NCBI RefSeq assembly: GCF_003837805.1
Contig: NZ_RQIT01000001.1
Location: 372,001-436,000 of the forward strand
Direction of reading: 5' to 3'
DNA: 64,000 nucleotides
Source: Bradyrhizobium sp. RP6
GTDB lineage: Bacteria; Pseudomonadota; Alphaproteobacteria; Rhizobiales; Xanthobacteraceae
The stretch's first letter is position 1; each line of letters starts with the position of its first letter. The position numbers and the translations under genes are program-made. The notes beneath the pieces were generated by a model. It did no database searches. It saw nothing but the letters and a program-made list of their open reading frames with translations, and was not told the DNA's origin. Positions 57,389 through 64,000 of this stretch are shown here, piece after piece.

Positions 57389-58138
57389 ATGTCGGGCGAA
57401 CCCATCAAACCGCGCGGTCGCGATGCCATCTCGGCGCAAGCCGACGGTGCGCTCCCGCAAGCGGGGACCTCCACCTCCGAAGACATCGCCGCCTTCGTTG
57501 CCAAGGCGCGGGCGCTGTCACCGCATGCATCGGGCGCGAAGGGGCGGCTGATCTTCGCCCTCGATGCGACGATGAGCCGGCAGCCGACCTGGGACATGGC
57601 CTGCGCGCTCCAGGCCGACATGTTTCGCGAGACCGCGGCGTTCGGCAGTCTCGACATCCGGCTGGTCTACTATCGCGGCTTCAACGAGTGCCGTGCCACG
57701 GGATGGATCTCCGACAGCGCCAAGCTGGCGGCGCTGATGAGCAAGATCGATTGCCGCGGCGGCGATACCCAGATCGGCAAGGTGCTGAGCGAGGCCCGGC
57801 GCGAGGCGGTCGCATCCGGCGTGCGGGCCGTGGTCTTCGTCGGTGATGCCATGGAGGAAAGGATCGACGAGCTCTGCGCCAAGGCCGGCGAGCTCGGTAT
57901 GCTCAAGGTGCCCGTGTTCGTGTTTCAGGAAGGCCGTGACGCCGTCGCCGAGCAGGCCTTCCGCCAGATCGCGCACCTGACCGGTGGCGCCTGGTGCCGG
58001 TTTGATCCCGGCGCGGCGGCGCAGCTGCGCGAACTGTTGCGGGCAGCTGCGGCCTATGCAGCCGGCGGACGCGAAGCGTTGCTGAAACTGGCGAAGACCG
58101 CGAGCGGAGCGGCAAATCTGATCGGCCAGATGAAGTAG
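57389..58138 (+). CDS. VWA-domain protein
   Basis: A 249-residue protein. After a disordered first 50 residues there is a von Willebrand A-like domain with the metal site LIFALDATMSRQPTWDMACA (D-x-T-x-S type) and a second strand GGDTQIGKVLSEARREA, then VRAVVFVGDAMEERIDELCA. The MIDAS motif is slightly altered (DATMS for DxSxS). It may assemble complexes or bind a partner. The downstream gene is a DnaJ-domain membrane protein, with 73 bases between. Confidence 0.78.
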   Translation: MSGEPIKPRGRDAISAQADGALPQAGTSTSEDIAAFVAKARALSPHASGAKGRLIFALDATMSRQPTWDMACALQADMFRETAAFGSLDIRLVYYRGFNECRATGWISDSAKLAALMSKIDCRGGDTQIGKVLSEARREAVASGVRAVVFVGDAMEERIDELCAKAGELGMLKVPVFVFQEGRDAVAEQAFRQIAHLTGGAWCRFDPGAAAQLRELLRAAAAYAAGGREALLKLAKTASGAANLIGQMK

Positions 58139-58211
58139 CGATCAGGCCGGCGCGGCTCGCGGCGGCGGTAGATGCGATGCATTTTGCCGCGAGGGTGACT
58201 ATATTCCGGCC

Positions 58212-58937
58212 ATGACCCTGATTGCCGGCGCTGTCGCCGTTATCACGCTTTATCTGCTGCTTCAGATGTTTCGCGCCGCCAATCCGGCGGTGCTGGCGCG
58301 CACGATCAAGCTCGGGGGCGGCGTGCTGGCGCTGGCGGTCGCGGCCTTCACGGGTTTGCGGGGCGAGCTGGCGGTTGCGATCCCGCTCGGAATCTTCGGC
58401 GCCGGGCTGCTCGGCTGGACGCCACTGGCGAATGCCGGAATCGGCAATATTGGCGGTCTGTTCGGTGGCGGTGCGGCGCCGGCGCAAGGGCAGGCTTCAC
58501 GCGTGCGCTCGCAATTCCTCGACATGCGGCTCGACCACGATTCGGGGCAGCTTGCAGGCCAGATCGTCGCGGGACCTCACGCCGGGCGCAATCTCGACGA
58601 GTTCGATCTCGCCAGCCTGCTGGCGATGGTCCCGACGTTCGACGCCGAGAGCGTGGCCTTACTTGAAAGCTATCTGGACCGCCGGTTTCCCGCTTGGCGT
58701 CAGAACGCGCAAGGCGATGCGGCAGGGCGGCAGCGCCGCACGGCGGCGAGCGGCAAAATGACGGCGGAGGAAGCCTATCAGATCCTTGGCTTGCAGCCGG
58801 GGGCGGGACGCGACGACATCAGCCGGGCCCACAAGTCCCTGATGAAGAAACTCCATCCCGACCAGGGGGGCTCGACGTATCTCGCTGCCCGGGTAAACGA
58901 GGCCAAGGATACTCTGCTTCGCACGCATAACGGCTAA
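58212..58937 (+). CDS. Membrane-anchored DnaJ-domain protein
   Basis: A 241-residue protein. Two or three N-terminal helices (MTLIAGAVAVITLYLLLQMF, GGVLALAVAAFTGLRGELAV, IPLGIFGAGLLGWTPLANAG) are followed by a cytosolic linker. The C-terminal J domain has the pattern AYQILGLQPGAGRDDISRAH and LMKKLHPDQGGSTYLAARVN. HPD is intact, so it can stimulate an Hsp70. The plan, membrane first and J domain last, is that of Tim14/DjlC-like proteins. It probably recruits DnaK to the inner membrane. Confidence 0.85.
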   Translation: MTLIAGAVAVITLYLLLQMFRAANPAVLARTIKLGGGVLALAVAAFTGLRGELAVAIPLGIFGAGLLGWTPLANAGIGNIGGLFGGGAAPAQGQASRVRSQFLDMRLDHDSGQLAGQIVAGPHAGRNLDEFDLASLLAMVPTFDAESVALLESYLDRRFPAWRQNAQGDAAGRQRRTAASGKMTAEEAYQILGLQPGAGRDDISRAHKSLMKKLHPDQGGSTYLAARVNEAKDTLLRTHNG

Positions 58938-59127
58938 CTCCGGCACTACGCTACAAACGCCCGTACCGCGTGAGCTCCGCCTGCTCCGTCTGCCGTCGCC
59001 CCGATGCCCGCCATTGTCGGCGTGGTCGATCCCTTGAGCAAAGTTTTAACCGTAAATCCTTGACGAGAGGTTGTCGCGGAACAGCCTTGGCAGGATCAGC
59101 CCCGGCATCGCCGCATCCCCAAAACGA

Positions 59128-59154
59128 AAATGCCCGCGCAAGGCGCGGGCATTT
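59128..59154 (-). terminator. Intrinsic terminator of the DacA-type gene
   Basis: The stem AAATGCCCGCGC-(3 nt)-GCGCGGGCATTT ends in TTTTCGTTTTGG on the minus strand, a good rho-independent terminator 23 bases after the stop of the minus-strand gene. Confidence 0.8.
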
Positions 59155-59176
59155 GGTCCGGAACGGAAAAGAGAGA

Positions 59177-61027
59177 TCAGTTGCGCACGGTGATGCAGGA
59201 GATCTCGGCGCGCTTCAAGGTGCGGCAGACGGCTTCGGCCTGGTCGCGCTCGAGCCCGGCGAAGCGGGCGCGGTAGAGCTTGCGATTGTCCTTGGCGACA
59301 ACCGTCTCGGTGAACGGATCGGCCTTGCTGAGCAGGCCGCGGGCCGAGCTGCGGGCAGCGTCGATCCGCTGCTGGGCTTCATTCTCGCTCTCGAGTGCGC
59401 CGACCTGGACAATCCAGCCGCTGTGGGTGACGGCCGGCTTGGTGGTGCTGCTCATCTGGATTGGCTGGGGCGCCGCGTCGGCGGACGCGAGCTTGGGACC
59501 GGCGGGGGCGGGCGCAGCGGCGGTTGCCGCCGGCAGCACACCGAGAATGCCGTTGCCGGTGCCGAAGCCGGCCGGCTGCCGGGGCAGTTCGGTGCGGGCA
59601 ATCTCGGCCTTCGGTGCTTCCGGCTGGCTGACCGCCTCGGGCCTGTTGATGAGATCCGCCCGGGCGACGACGGCGCCGGAGGTTTCCGCGACATCGGAAC
59701 GGGGCGGGATGGTGTTGGTGACCGGCGGCGCGACGTGAGCCGGGGCCGCGGAAGCGACCTTCACGGCGCCGGCCTTGACTTGAACCGTCTTGACCCGAAC
59801 CGGCTTCATCGGCTCGGACGAGCCGGGGATGATGGAGAGCGGCTGGCTCGAGATCACGCCGTTGGTGAGCGGCGCGGGCTCAGTCCTGGATTCCGTCGGC
59901 CGAACCTCGGGCTTGCTGGGTTCGGGTTTGATCGGGGCCGGCGGCACCGCAGCCGTCGCGGCAGCCAGCGTCGAGAGGCGGGCGGCAAGGCGCAACGGGG
60001 CAGACTCGGGAGCAGGAGCGGCGGCTTGGACCTGCGCTGCGGGACGGGCCGGCGGAGTTTCCGAGGCGGCAGCAACATCGGTGGCGGCGTCAGCGCCATT
60101 ACGCTCGGTGACCGCGGCAACCGTGTGCACGGTCGCACCCTTCTCGAGATTCTCCGCGAGCAGGTTGCGCATGATGGCGTCGCGCGAGCCACCGCTGCGG
60201 CCGCCCAGTACCACGCCGATCAGGTGGCGGTTGCCGCGGCGCATCGAGGTGACGAGGTTGAAGCCGGAGGCGCGGGTATAGCCGGTCTTGATGCCGTCCA
60301 CGCCCTCGACGCTGCCGAGCAGGTGGTTGTGGTTGCGGATCGACTGCCCCCGCCAATTGAACGTCGAGGTCGCGAAATAGCGATAGTAGCGCGGGAAGCG
60401 CTCCTGGATGGCGCGACCGAGCGTGGCCTGGTCGCGCGCGGTCGTGACCTGCTCGTCGTTGGGAAGGCCATTGGCGTTGCGGTAGACCGTTCTGGACATG
60501 CCGAGCGAGCGCGCCTTGCGCGTCATCATCTGGGCGAAATCGTTCTCGCTACCGGCGATTGCTTCGGCGATCACCACGGCTGCGTCGTTGGCCGAGCGGG
60601 TGACGAGGCCCTTGATCGCGTCTTCGACCCGAATGGTCTGGCCGGCACGCAGATTCAGCTTGGTCGGATCCTGATCGGCGGCGTGCTGGGACACCGGCAT
60701 CTCGGTGTCGAGCCTCATCTTGCCGGATTCGAGGCGCTCGAACAGCAGATAGAGCGTCATGATCTTCGTCAGCGAGGCAGGATGGCGGATACCGTCAGGG
60801 CTTGTCGCCTGGAGCACCGCACCGGAATTACCGTCGACGATGATGGACGCGAACTTCGGGCTGGAGCTCTCGGACACATCGCGCTGGACGCGGTGATGGG
60901 CATGGTGGCGGCGATGGCGCCGCGCCTCCGCTGCATCGGTGGTGATTATGACGGCGATGGTGACCGTAAGAAGCCCCAAAACGCCAACCCGCGCCAAGCG
61001 CGAGGAAGACAAGTTTTTACGAAGCAT
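59177..61027 (-). CDS. D-alanyl-D-alanine carboxypeptidase with C-terminal SPOR domain
   Basis: A 616-residue exported penicillin-binding protein (DacA/DacF type). The active-site motifs are PASLTKIMTLYLL (SxxK), VTRSANDAAVVIAE (SxN) and VDGIKTGYTRASGF (KTG). After residue about 300 a long Pro/Ala/Val-rich linker leads to a SPOR domain in the last 80 residues (HSGWIVQVGALESENEAQQR, FAGLERDQAEAVCRTLKRAE). SPOR binds denuded glycan at the septum, so this enzyme probably trims peptidoglycan pentapeptides at the division site. A terminator follows the stop. Confidence 0.9.
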   Translation of the reverse strand: MLRKNLSSSRLARVGVLGLLTVTIAVIITTDAAEARRHRRHHAHHRVQRDVSESSSPKFASIIVDGNSGAVLQATSPDGIRHPASLTKIMTLYLLFERLESGKMRLDTEMPVSQHAADQDPTKLNLRAGQTIRVEDAIKGLVTRSANDAAVVIAEAIAGSENDFAQMMTRKARSLGMSRTVYRNANGLPNDEQVTTARDQATLGRAIQERFPRYYRYFATSTFNWRGQSIRNHNHLLGSVEGVDGIKTGYTRASGFNLVTSMRRGNRHLIGVVLGGRSGGSRDAIMRNLLAENLEKGATVHTVAAVTERNGADAATDVAAASETPPARPAAQVQAAAPAPESAPLRLAARLSTLAAATAAVPPAPIKPEPSKPEVRPTESRTEPAPLTNGVISSQPLSIIPGSSEPMKPVRVKTVQVKAGAVKVASAAPAHVAPPVTNTIPPRSDVAETSGAVVARADLINRPEAVSQPEAPKAEIARTELPRQPAGFGTGNGILGVLPAATAAAPAPAGPKLASADAAPQPIQMSSTTKPAVTHSGWIVQVGALESENEAQQRIDAARSSARGLLSKADPFTETVVAKDNRKLYRARFAGLERDQAEAVCRTLKRAEISCITVRN

Positions 61028-61329
61028 GGAACCCCGTCCCCGTTTCTGACTTTGATCACCGGCCCGTGAGGCGAAATTGTGCCCAATGGTCCCGGGATCA
61101 TTACCTGCTCAGGCTGTCCCTCCGCCGGTGGTTGCCGCGGGGGACGTTGGACCCGAGCCGCTGTTCTGGCTAAGGTGATGTTCTCAAACGACTTTGGCCG
61201 CCTGTGGAAGTGAACACGTCCAGGGAATCAAGGTAGGGGCCGGCGGTTTCCAAAAGCTTAAGAAACCCTTGCGGGAAATCCCGGGAATTTCGGCGATTTG
61301 CGTCGCATTTTGTGCGGCGCACAAGATTC

Positions 61330-61357
61330 TTGACTTTTTTGTGCGTTGCACTATTTT
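61330..61357 (+). promoter_or_regulatory. Possible sigma-70-type promoter of the phasin gene
   Basis: TTGACT at 61330-61335, 16 bases, then TATTTT at 61352-61357, in the 390-base region between the carboxypeptidase start and the phasin ATG. The elements fit a housekeeping promoter and leave a leader of about 50 bases. No other gene is seen in 61028-61414. Confidence 0.5.
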
Positions 61358-61414
61358 TGGGCGAAGTCAGGGAGCCGGGGCTTCCCGACGCGAGCCAGGG
61401 AAAAGGATTCCGAC

Positions 61415-61753
61415 ATGTTCAAGGTTGAAGACTTTCAGAACTACGGGAAAGAGCAGTTCGAGCAGTGCGTTGCCTCCGCGACTTCGGTGCAGCACGGCCT
61501 CCAGGCGATCGCCAGCGCCTATGGCGACTATACGAAGAAGTCGTTCGAAGACACCAAGTCCTTCGTCGAGAAGCTTTCCGGCGTGAAGTCGCTGGACAAG
61601 GCCATGGAAGCGCAGACCGATTTTGCCCGTTCCACCTACGAGACCTTCGTTGCGGAATCGCAGAAGATCGCCGGCCTCTACAGCGACCTCGCCAAGCAGG
61701 CTTTCAAGCCGGTCGAGACCATCGTGTCGAAGTTCACCCCGGCCGCGAACTGA
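61415..61753 (+). CDS. Phasin-family protein
   Basis: A 112-residue helical phasin (MFKVEDFQNYGKEQFEQCVA, ASAYGDYTKKSFEDTKSFVE, FARSTYETFVAESQKIAGLY, SDLAKQAFKPVETIVSKFTP). It lacks cysteine except one and has the amphipathic heptads of granule-coating proteins. Phasins coat polyhydroxyalkanoate granules and control their size. AAAAGGA precedes the ATG, and a strong terminator follows. No PHA synthase lies in the window. Confidence 0.85.
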   Translation: MFKVEDFQNYGKEQFEQCVASATSVQHGLQAIASAYGDYTKKSFEDTKSFVEKLSGVKSLDKAMEAQTDFARSTYETFVAESQKIAGLYSDLAKQAFKPVETIVSKFTPAAN

Positions 61754-61777
61754 CCCGCTCAACACGCTCCTGGAATC

Positions 61778-61806
61778 AAAAGCCCGGCCGGATTGGCCGG
61801 GCTTTT
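61778..61806. terminator. Bidirectional intrinsic terminator
   Basis: The stem AAAAGCCCGGCC-(5 nt)-GGCCGGGCTTTT has T-rich ends on both strands. It sits between the phasin gene and the convergent TadG-like gene (stop at 61830) and can serve both. Confidence 0.82.
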
Positions 61807-61829
61807 CGTTTGCGGGTTGCGGACTTGAG

Positions 61830-63761
61830 TTACTGCGCGACGCGCAGCTTGCTCAGCGCGGTTCCGATCGTATTGAAAATAGTCGCGATCTCGGTCGAGC
61901 TCTTGATCTCGTAGAACTTGTCCGGGCTGCTCGCGCAATATTTGAGGATGGCCGAACTCGGATCGCCGCTGGTGTTCACCTGGATCGTGTAGATCGTGTA
62001 CATCGATACGCCGTTGGAGTCCTTGGCGTTGTGCAGGTTGTCGCACAGCAGTTGCTGCCGGGCGTCAATCGAACCGGGGAATGTGCTGTTGCCGTAGGTC
62101 GTGGTCTGGCTGCTGCCGTTGCCATATGCCGGCCAGCGGTCCTCGGTATTAAGTCCGTCCGACAGCAGGATGATCACCCGATTGTAGGTGGTGTTGACGG
62201 TTCCACCCTCTGCGGGCGCATTCAGGGGATCGCCCTGCAGCAGAGATTGCCAGGCCCAAGCCAGACCGACCGCCTGATTTGTGCCGCCGGTGGGCTGCAT
62301 GGCGTTGACCGCCGACTTCAGGGTACTCCAATTGTACGTGAGCGGAATGATCGGCTCGAGCTGAGGCGATGAGCTGTCACTGCAATAAGCGGTGCTGTTC
62401 TCGAAATATTGGTTGGCCGGGAACAGCGTCGCGGTGTTGAACGACGAAGGGGACGTACCGGTTGCGTCGTTGGGTTGGGTGCGATCAGTGATACAGCCCG
62501 TCCATGTGTTGATCGGGTTGGTGGATGCCTGCTGCCAATTGTTCTGGACGGTAGGAGTTGAGTTGGTGGCAGTCCATTTGTTGTTGGTGAAGCCGACGAC
62601 GGCGCTCACCCGCGGTTGGTTTAGATTGTGGGTGAGGTCGTTGGGCCCGGGCTGTGTCCAGTCGTGGGTGTAGAGCTTGCCGGTGCACGACCTGCTGCTG
62701 CCGCTGCCGGAACAACTGCAACCGGAGACGCTGTTGCCGTAGGCGTCGACCGGGCAGTTGCAGCTTGAGCTGCCCGAGCAGAACGTTCCATTGCCCACAA
62801 ATTTGCTCTCCCAGCAGCCATTGTACATCGTGTGGGAATTTGCGTCGACGCTCGGGCAGATGTACCCGCTCGACGGAACGACATTGAAGCCGTTGACCGT
62901 GTATTTCGAGCTGTTGTTCGCTGATCCGCTCGTGCAGTAGAAGCCGCCGCTGCCGTTTGACCAGGGGCATCGCGCGCCTGGTCCCACCGCATGCCAATTC
63001 ATCGGAAGATTCGCCTGGTAATTCCCGAGCACGTTCGCCGGCTGTGCGGTAGGCGGATTGAGCCAGTCCGTCCAGTCGATCCAGCTCTGGCCGTACTTGC
63101 TTGCTCCGACATTGACCGTCTTGGCAAAGGGAACGAGTGAAATGTAGACGTCGCCATCGTTCTTGCTGAGCTTGCTGAGCTGGTCGATCAGGCCACCGGT
63201 TCCGGCCACCGCATTTCTCAGTGCCGTCATCTTCTCGTTCTGGGCCATCGACCCCGTGTTGTCGAGCGCGAGCGCCACGCGCATCTTTGCGTTGCCCCAG
63301 GTCGCGGTCGAAGTGGTGTTGAAGCCGAGCGTCGGATAGCCGACGATTTGCATGAACATGGAATCGATGTTGCTGGAGCCTTGCAGAAGGATCTTCGCCG
63401 CCGAATTTGTGGTCGCCGCAGTGTAGGTTGCCGATAGCTGAACCCTTGTCTTCGCCGCCGTATCCGCGGCTTCGCTATCGGTGAAGAGGCCCTTGAAATA
63501 GTCTGCGGCCTTCTGACTGATCTGGGACTGGGAGATGGTACCGGCTGTCAGGTCCTTGGACAGCATCAGTGCGGTCGAATCCAGGGCAGCCTGCATTGAC
63601 GATCGCGCGCGGGTGGCCCGGCTATAATCGATCGCGGCGCCGACGAAGGTCAGCACCGGGACCAGCGCGATGGCGAAGATCATGGCGATATTGCCTTGCT
63701 CGGCCACTGCAAAGCGGGCGAGTTGTCGACCAAGGCGGCTGAGGAGGGGCAGGCGAGACAT
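61830..63761 (-). CDS. TadG-like pilus assembly protein with von Willebrand A domain
   Basis: A 643-residue protein. The N-terminal TadE/TadG-like segment (QGNIAMIFAIALVPVLTFVG, GAAIDYSRATRARSSMQAAL) carries one helix, and the rest is extracytoplasmic. A VWA domain begins at MRVALALDNTGSMAQNEKMT with a MIDAS-type D-N-T-G-S. It is interrupted by a large insertion of low-complexity sequence rich in Ser, Asn, Gly and Cys (FCSGSSSCNCPVDAYGNSVS onward) and resumes at VIILLSDGLNTEDRW. TadG-like proteins take part in Flp pilus assembly; no other tad genes are in the window. ATG 63761. Confidence 0.85.
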   Translation of the reverse strand: MSRLPLLSRLGRQLARFAVAEQGNIAMIFAIALVPVLTFVGAAIDYSRATRARSSMQAALDSTALMLSKDLTAGTISQSQISQKAADYFKGLFTDSEAADTAAKTRVQLSATYTAATTNSAAKILLQGSSNIDSMFMQIVGYPTLGFNTTSTATWGNAKMRVALALDNTGSMAQNEKMTALRNAVAGTGGLIDQLSKLSKNDGDVYISLVPFAKTVNVGASKYGQSWIDWTDWLNPPTAQPANVLGNYQANLPMNWHAVGPGARCPWSNGSGGFYCTSGSANNSSKYTVNGFNVVPSSGYICPSVDANSHTMYNGCWESKFVGNGTFCSGSSSCNCPVDAYGNSVSGCSCSGSGSSRSCTGKLYTHDWTQPGPNDLTHNLNQPRVSAVVGFTNNKWTATNSTPTVQNNWQQASTNPINTWTGCITDRTQPNDATGTSPSSFNTATLFPANQYFENSTAYCSDSSSPQLEPIIPLTYNWSTLKSAVNAMQPTGGTNQAVGLAWAWQSLLQGDPLNAPAEGGTVNTTYNRVIILLSDGLNTEDRWPAYGNGSSQTTTYGNSTFPGSIDARQQLLCDNLHNAKDSNGVSMYTIYTIQVNTSGDPSSAILKYCASSPDKFYEIKSSTEIATIFNTIGTALSKLRVAQ

Positions 63762-64000
63762 GGCTATCCACGAAATCCGGGTTTTGCCTGATTTCGGGGC
63801 ACGCCATTGAACGGCAGGTAAATTAAACCGTAGAAAGCCGGAGCCATGCGCGAAAAACCGTCGCAGGCGGGTCAATGGCCGGGTTCCTGGTCAACATGTT
63901 CTAAACATGGCGAGCGGAAATTTTTGTCAAATCGGTCCGGATTGATTAACCTGACATGGATCGCCCGGACCGGGAATCGGGACTGCCGCGGCCGCATCGG
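63762..64000. other. Region upstream of the TadG-like gene
   Basis: About 240 bases at the window edge. It holds the promoter area of the TadG-like gene and a near-palindromic AACATGTTCTAAACATG at 63893-63909. No further gene is complete here. Confidence 0.4.

Noticed and set aside
58970..61069. 699-residue plus-strand frame over the carboxypeptidase
   Set aside because: Antisense to a gene with all three penicillin-binding motifs; Gly/Arg/Ala/Asp-rich shadow.
1..64000. CRISPR arrays
   Set aside because: No regularly spaced direct repeats with unique spacers were seen.
1..64000. Insertion sequences or transposase genes
   Set aside because: No transposase motifs or matching terminal inverted repeats were seen, even around the gene relics at 11.9-12.6 kb.

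Overview
The window is a high-GC alphaproteobacterial chromosome segment, most likely Bradyrhizobium or a close relative in the Nitrobacteraceae. The basis is a MipZ division ATPase, a phasin, a CheB-CheR-HWE kinase hybrid, many small rhizobial-type proteins, EcfG-type (GGAAC-N16-CGTT) promoters and repeats I associate with Bradyrhizobium. All calls rest on reading the sequence; no database search was run.

Region 1 (about 1-10367) is the right end of a prophage with a P2-like tail. In order it holds the end of a tape-measure-like gene, tail genes U, X and D, a lysis block (membrane-anchored amidase, overlapping spanin pair, small membrane proteins), a metallophosphoesterase, a spike-base/SGNH-hydrolase tip module and an accessory arm. 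The accessory arm has a secreted protein, a zinc-ribbon protein, a P-loop ATPase and a minimal ATP-dependent DNA ligase. The ATPase gene is more AT-rich by eye than its neighbours and lies between two diverged copies of the ligase 3' end, so it looks like inserted cargo. The prophage appears to end at a 16-nt sequence that fits a tRNA 3' end (10352-10367), a plausible attR.

Region 2 (10.4-17.4 kb) has a ChrA chromate transporter, three gene relics (class IV aminotransferase, RTX-type protein, multicopper oxidase), a PadR regulator, a small gene behind a perfect EcfG promoter, and a formate-dehydrogenase-like module (fdhD, a YdeP-type molybdoenzyme and a cysteine hydrolase).

Region 3 (17.4-26.5 kb) is respiratory. 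A Crp/Fnr regulator and an EcfG-promoted diheme cytochrome c face a minus-strand caa3-type oxidase operon (CsbD, DUF305 membrane protein, lipoprotein cytochrome c, CoxB with fused cytochrome c, CoxA, CoxC, a small membrane protein, CtaG, cytochrome c).

Region 4 (26.6-43.4 kb) looks stress-related. It carries a GH13 glucosidase, a zinc alcohol dehydrogenase, an SDR enzyme, a receiver-only response regulator, a solo CheB, a CheB-CheR-PAS-HWE kinase, a Crp/Fnr gene with an apparent N-terminal frameshift, many proteins under 100 residues, a flavodoxin/thioredoxin-reductase-like pair and a cysteine-rich copper-binding protein.

Region 5 (43.4-64 kb) is mostly core chromosome: two polysaccharide deacetylases, MgtE, an XRE regulator, an aldo/keto reductase, a TolA/TonB-like protein, a DUF599 protein, GST, a DUF1489 protein, PanC, MipZ, an alpha/beta hydrolase, a VWA protein, a DnaJ-domain membrane protein, a DacA-type carboxypeptidase with SPOR domain, a phasin and a TadG/VWA pilus protein. 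A roughly 450-bp non-coding element (49.8-50.25 kb) and two palindromic repeats lie among them.
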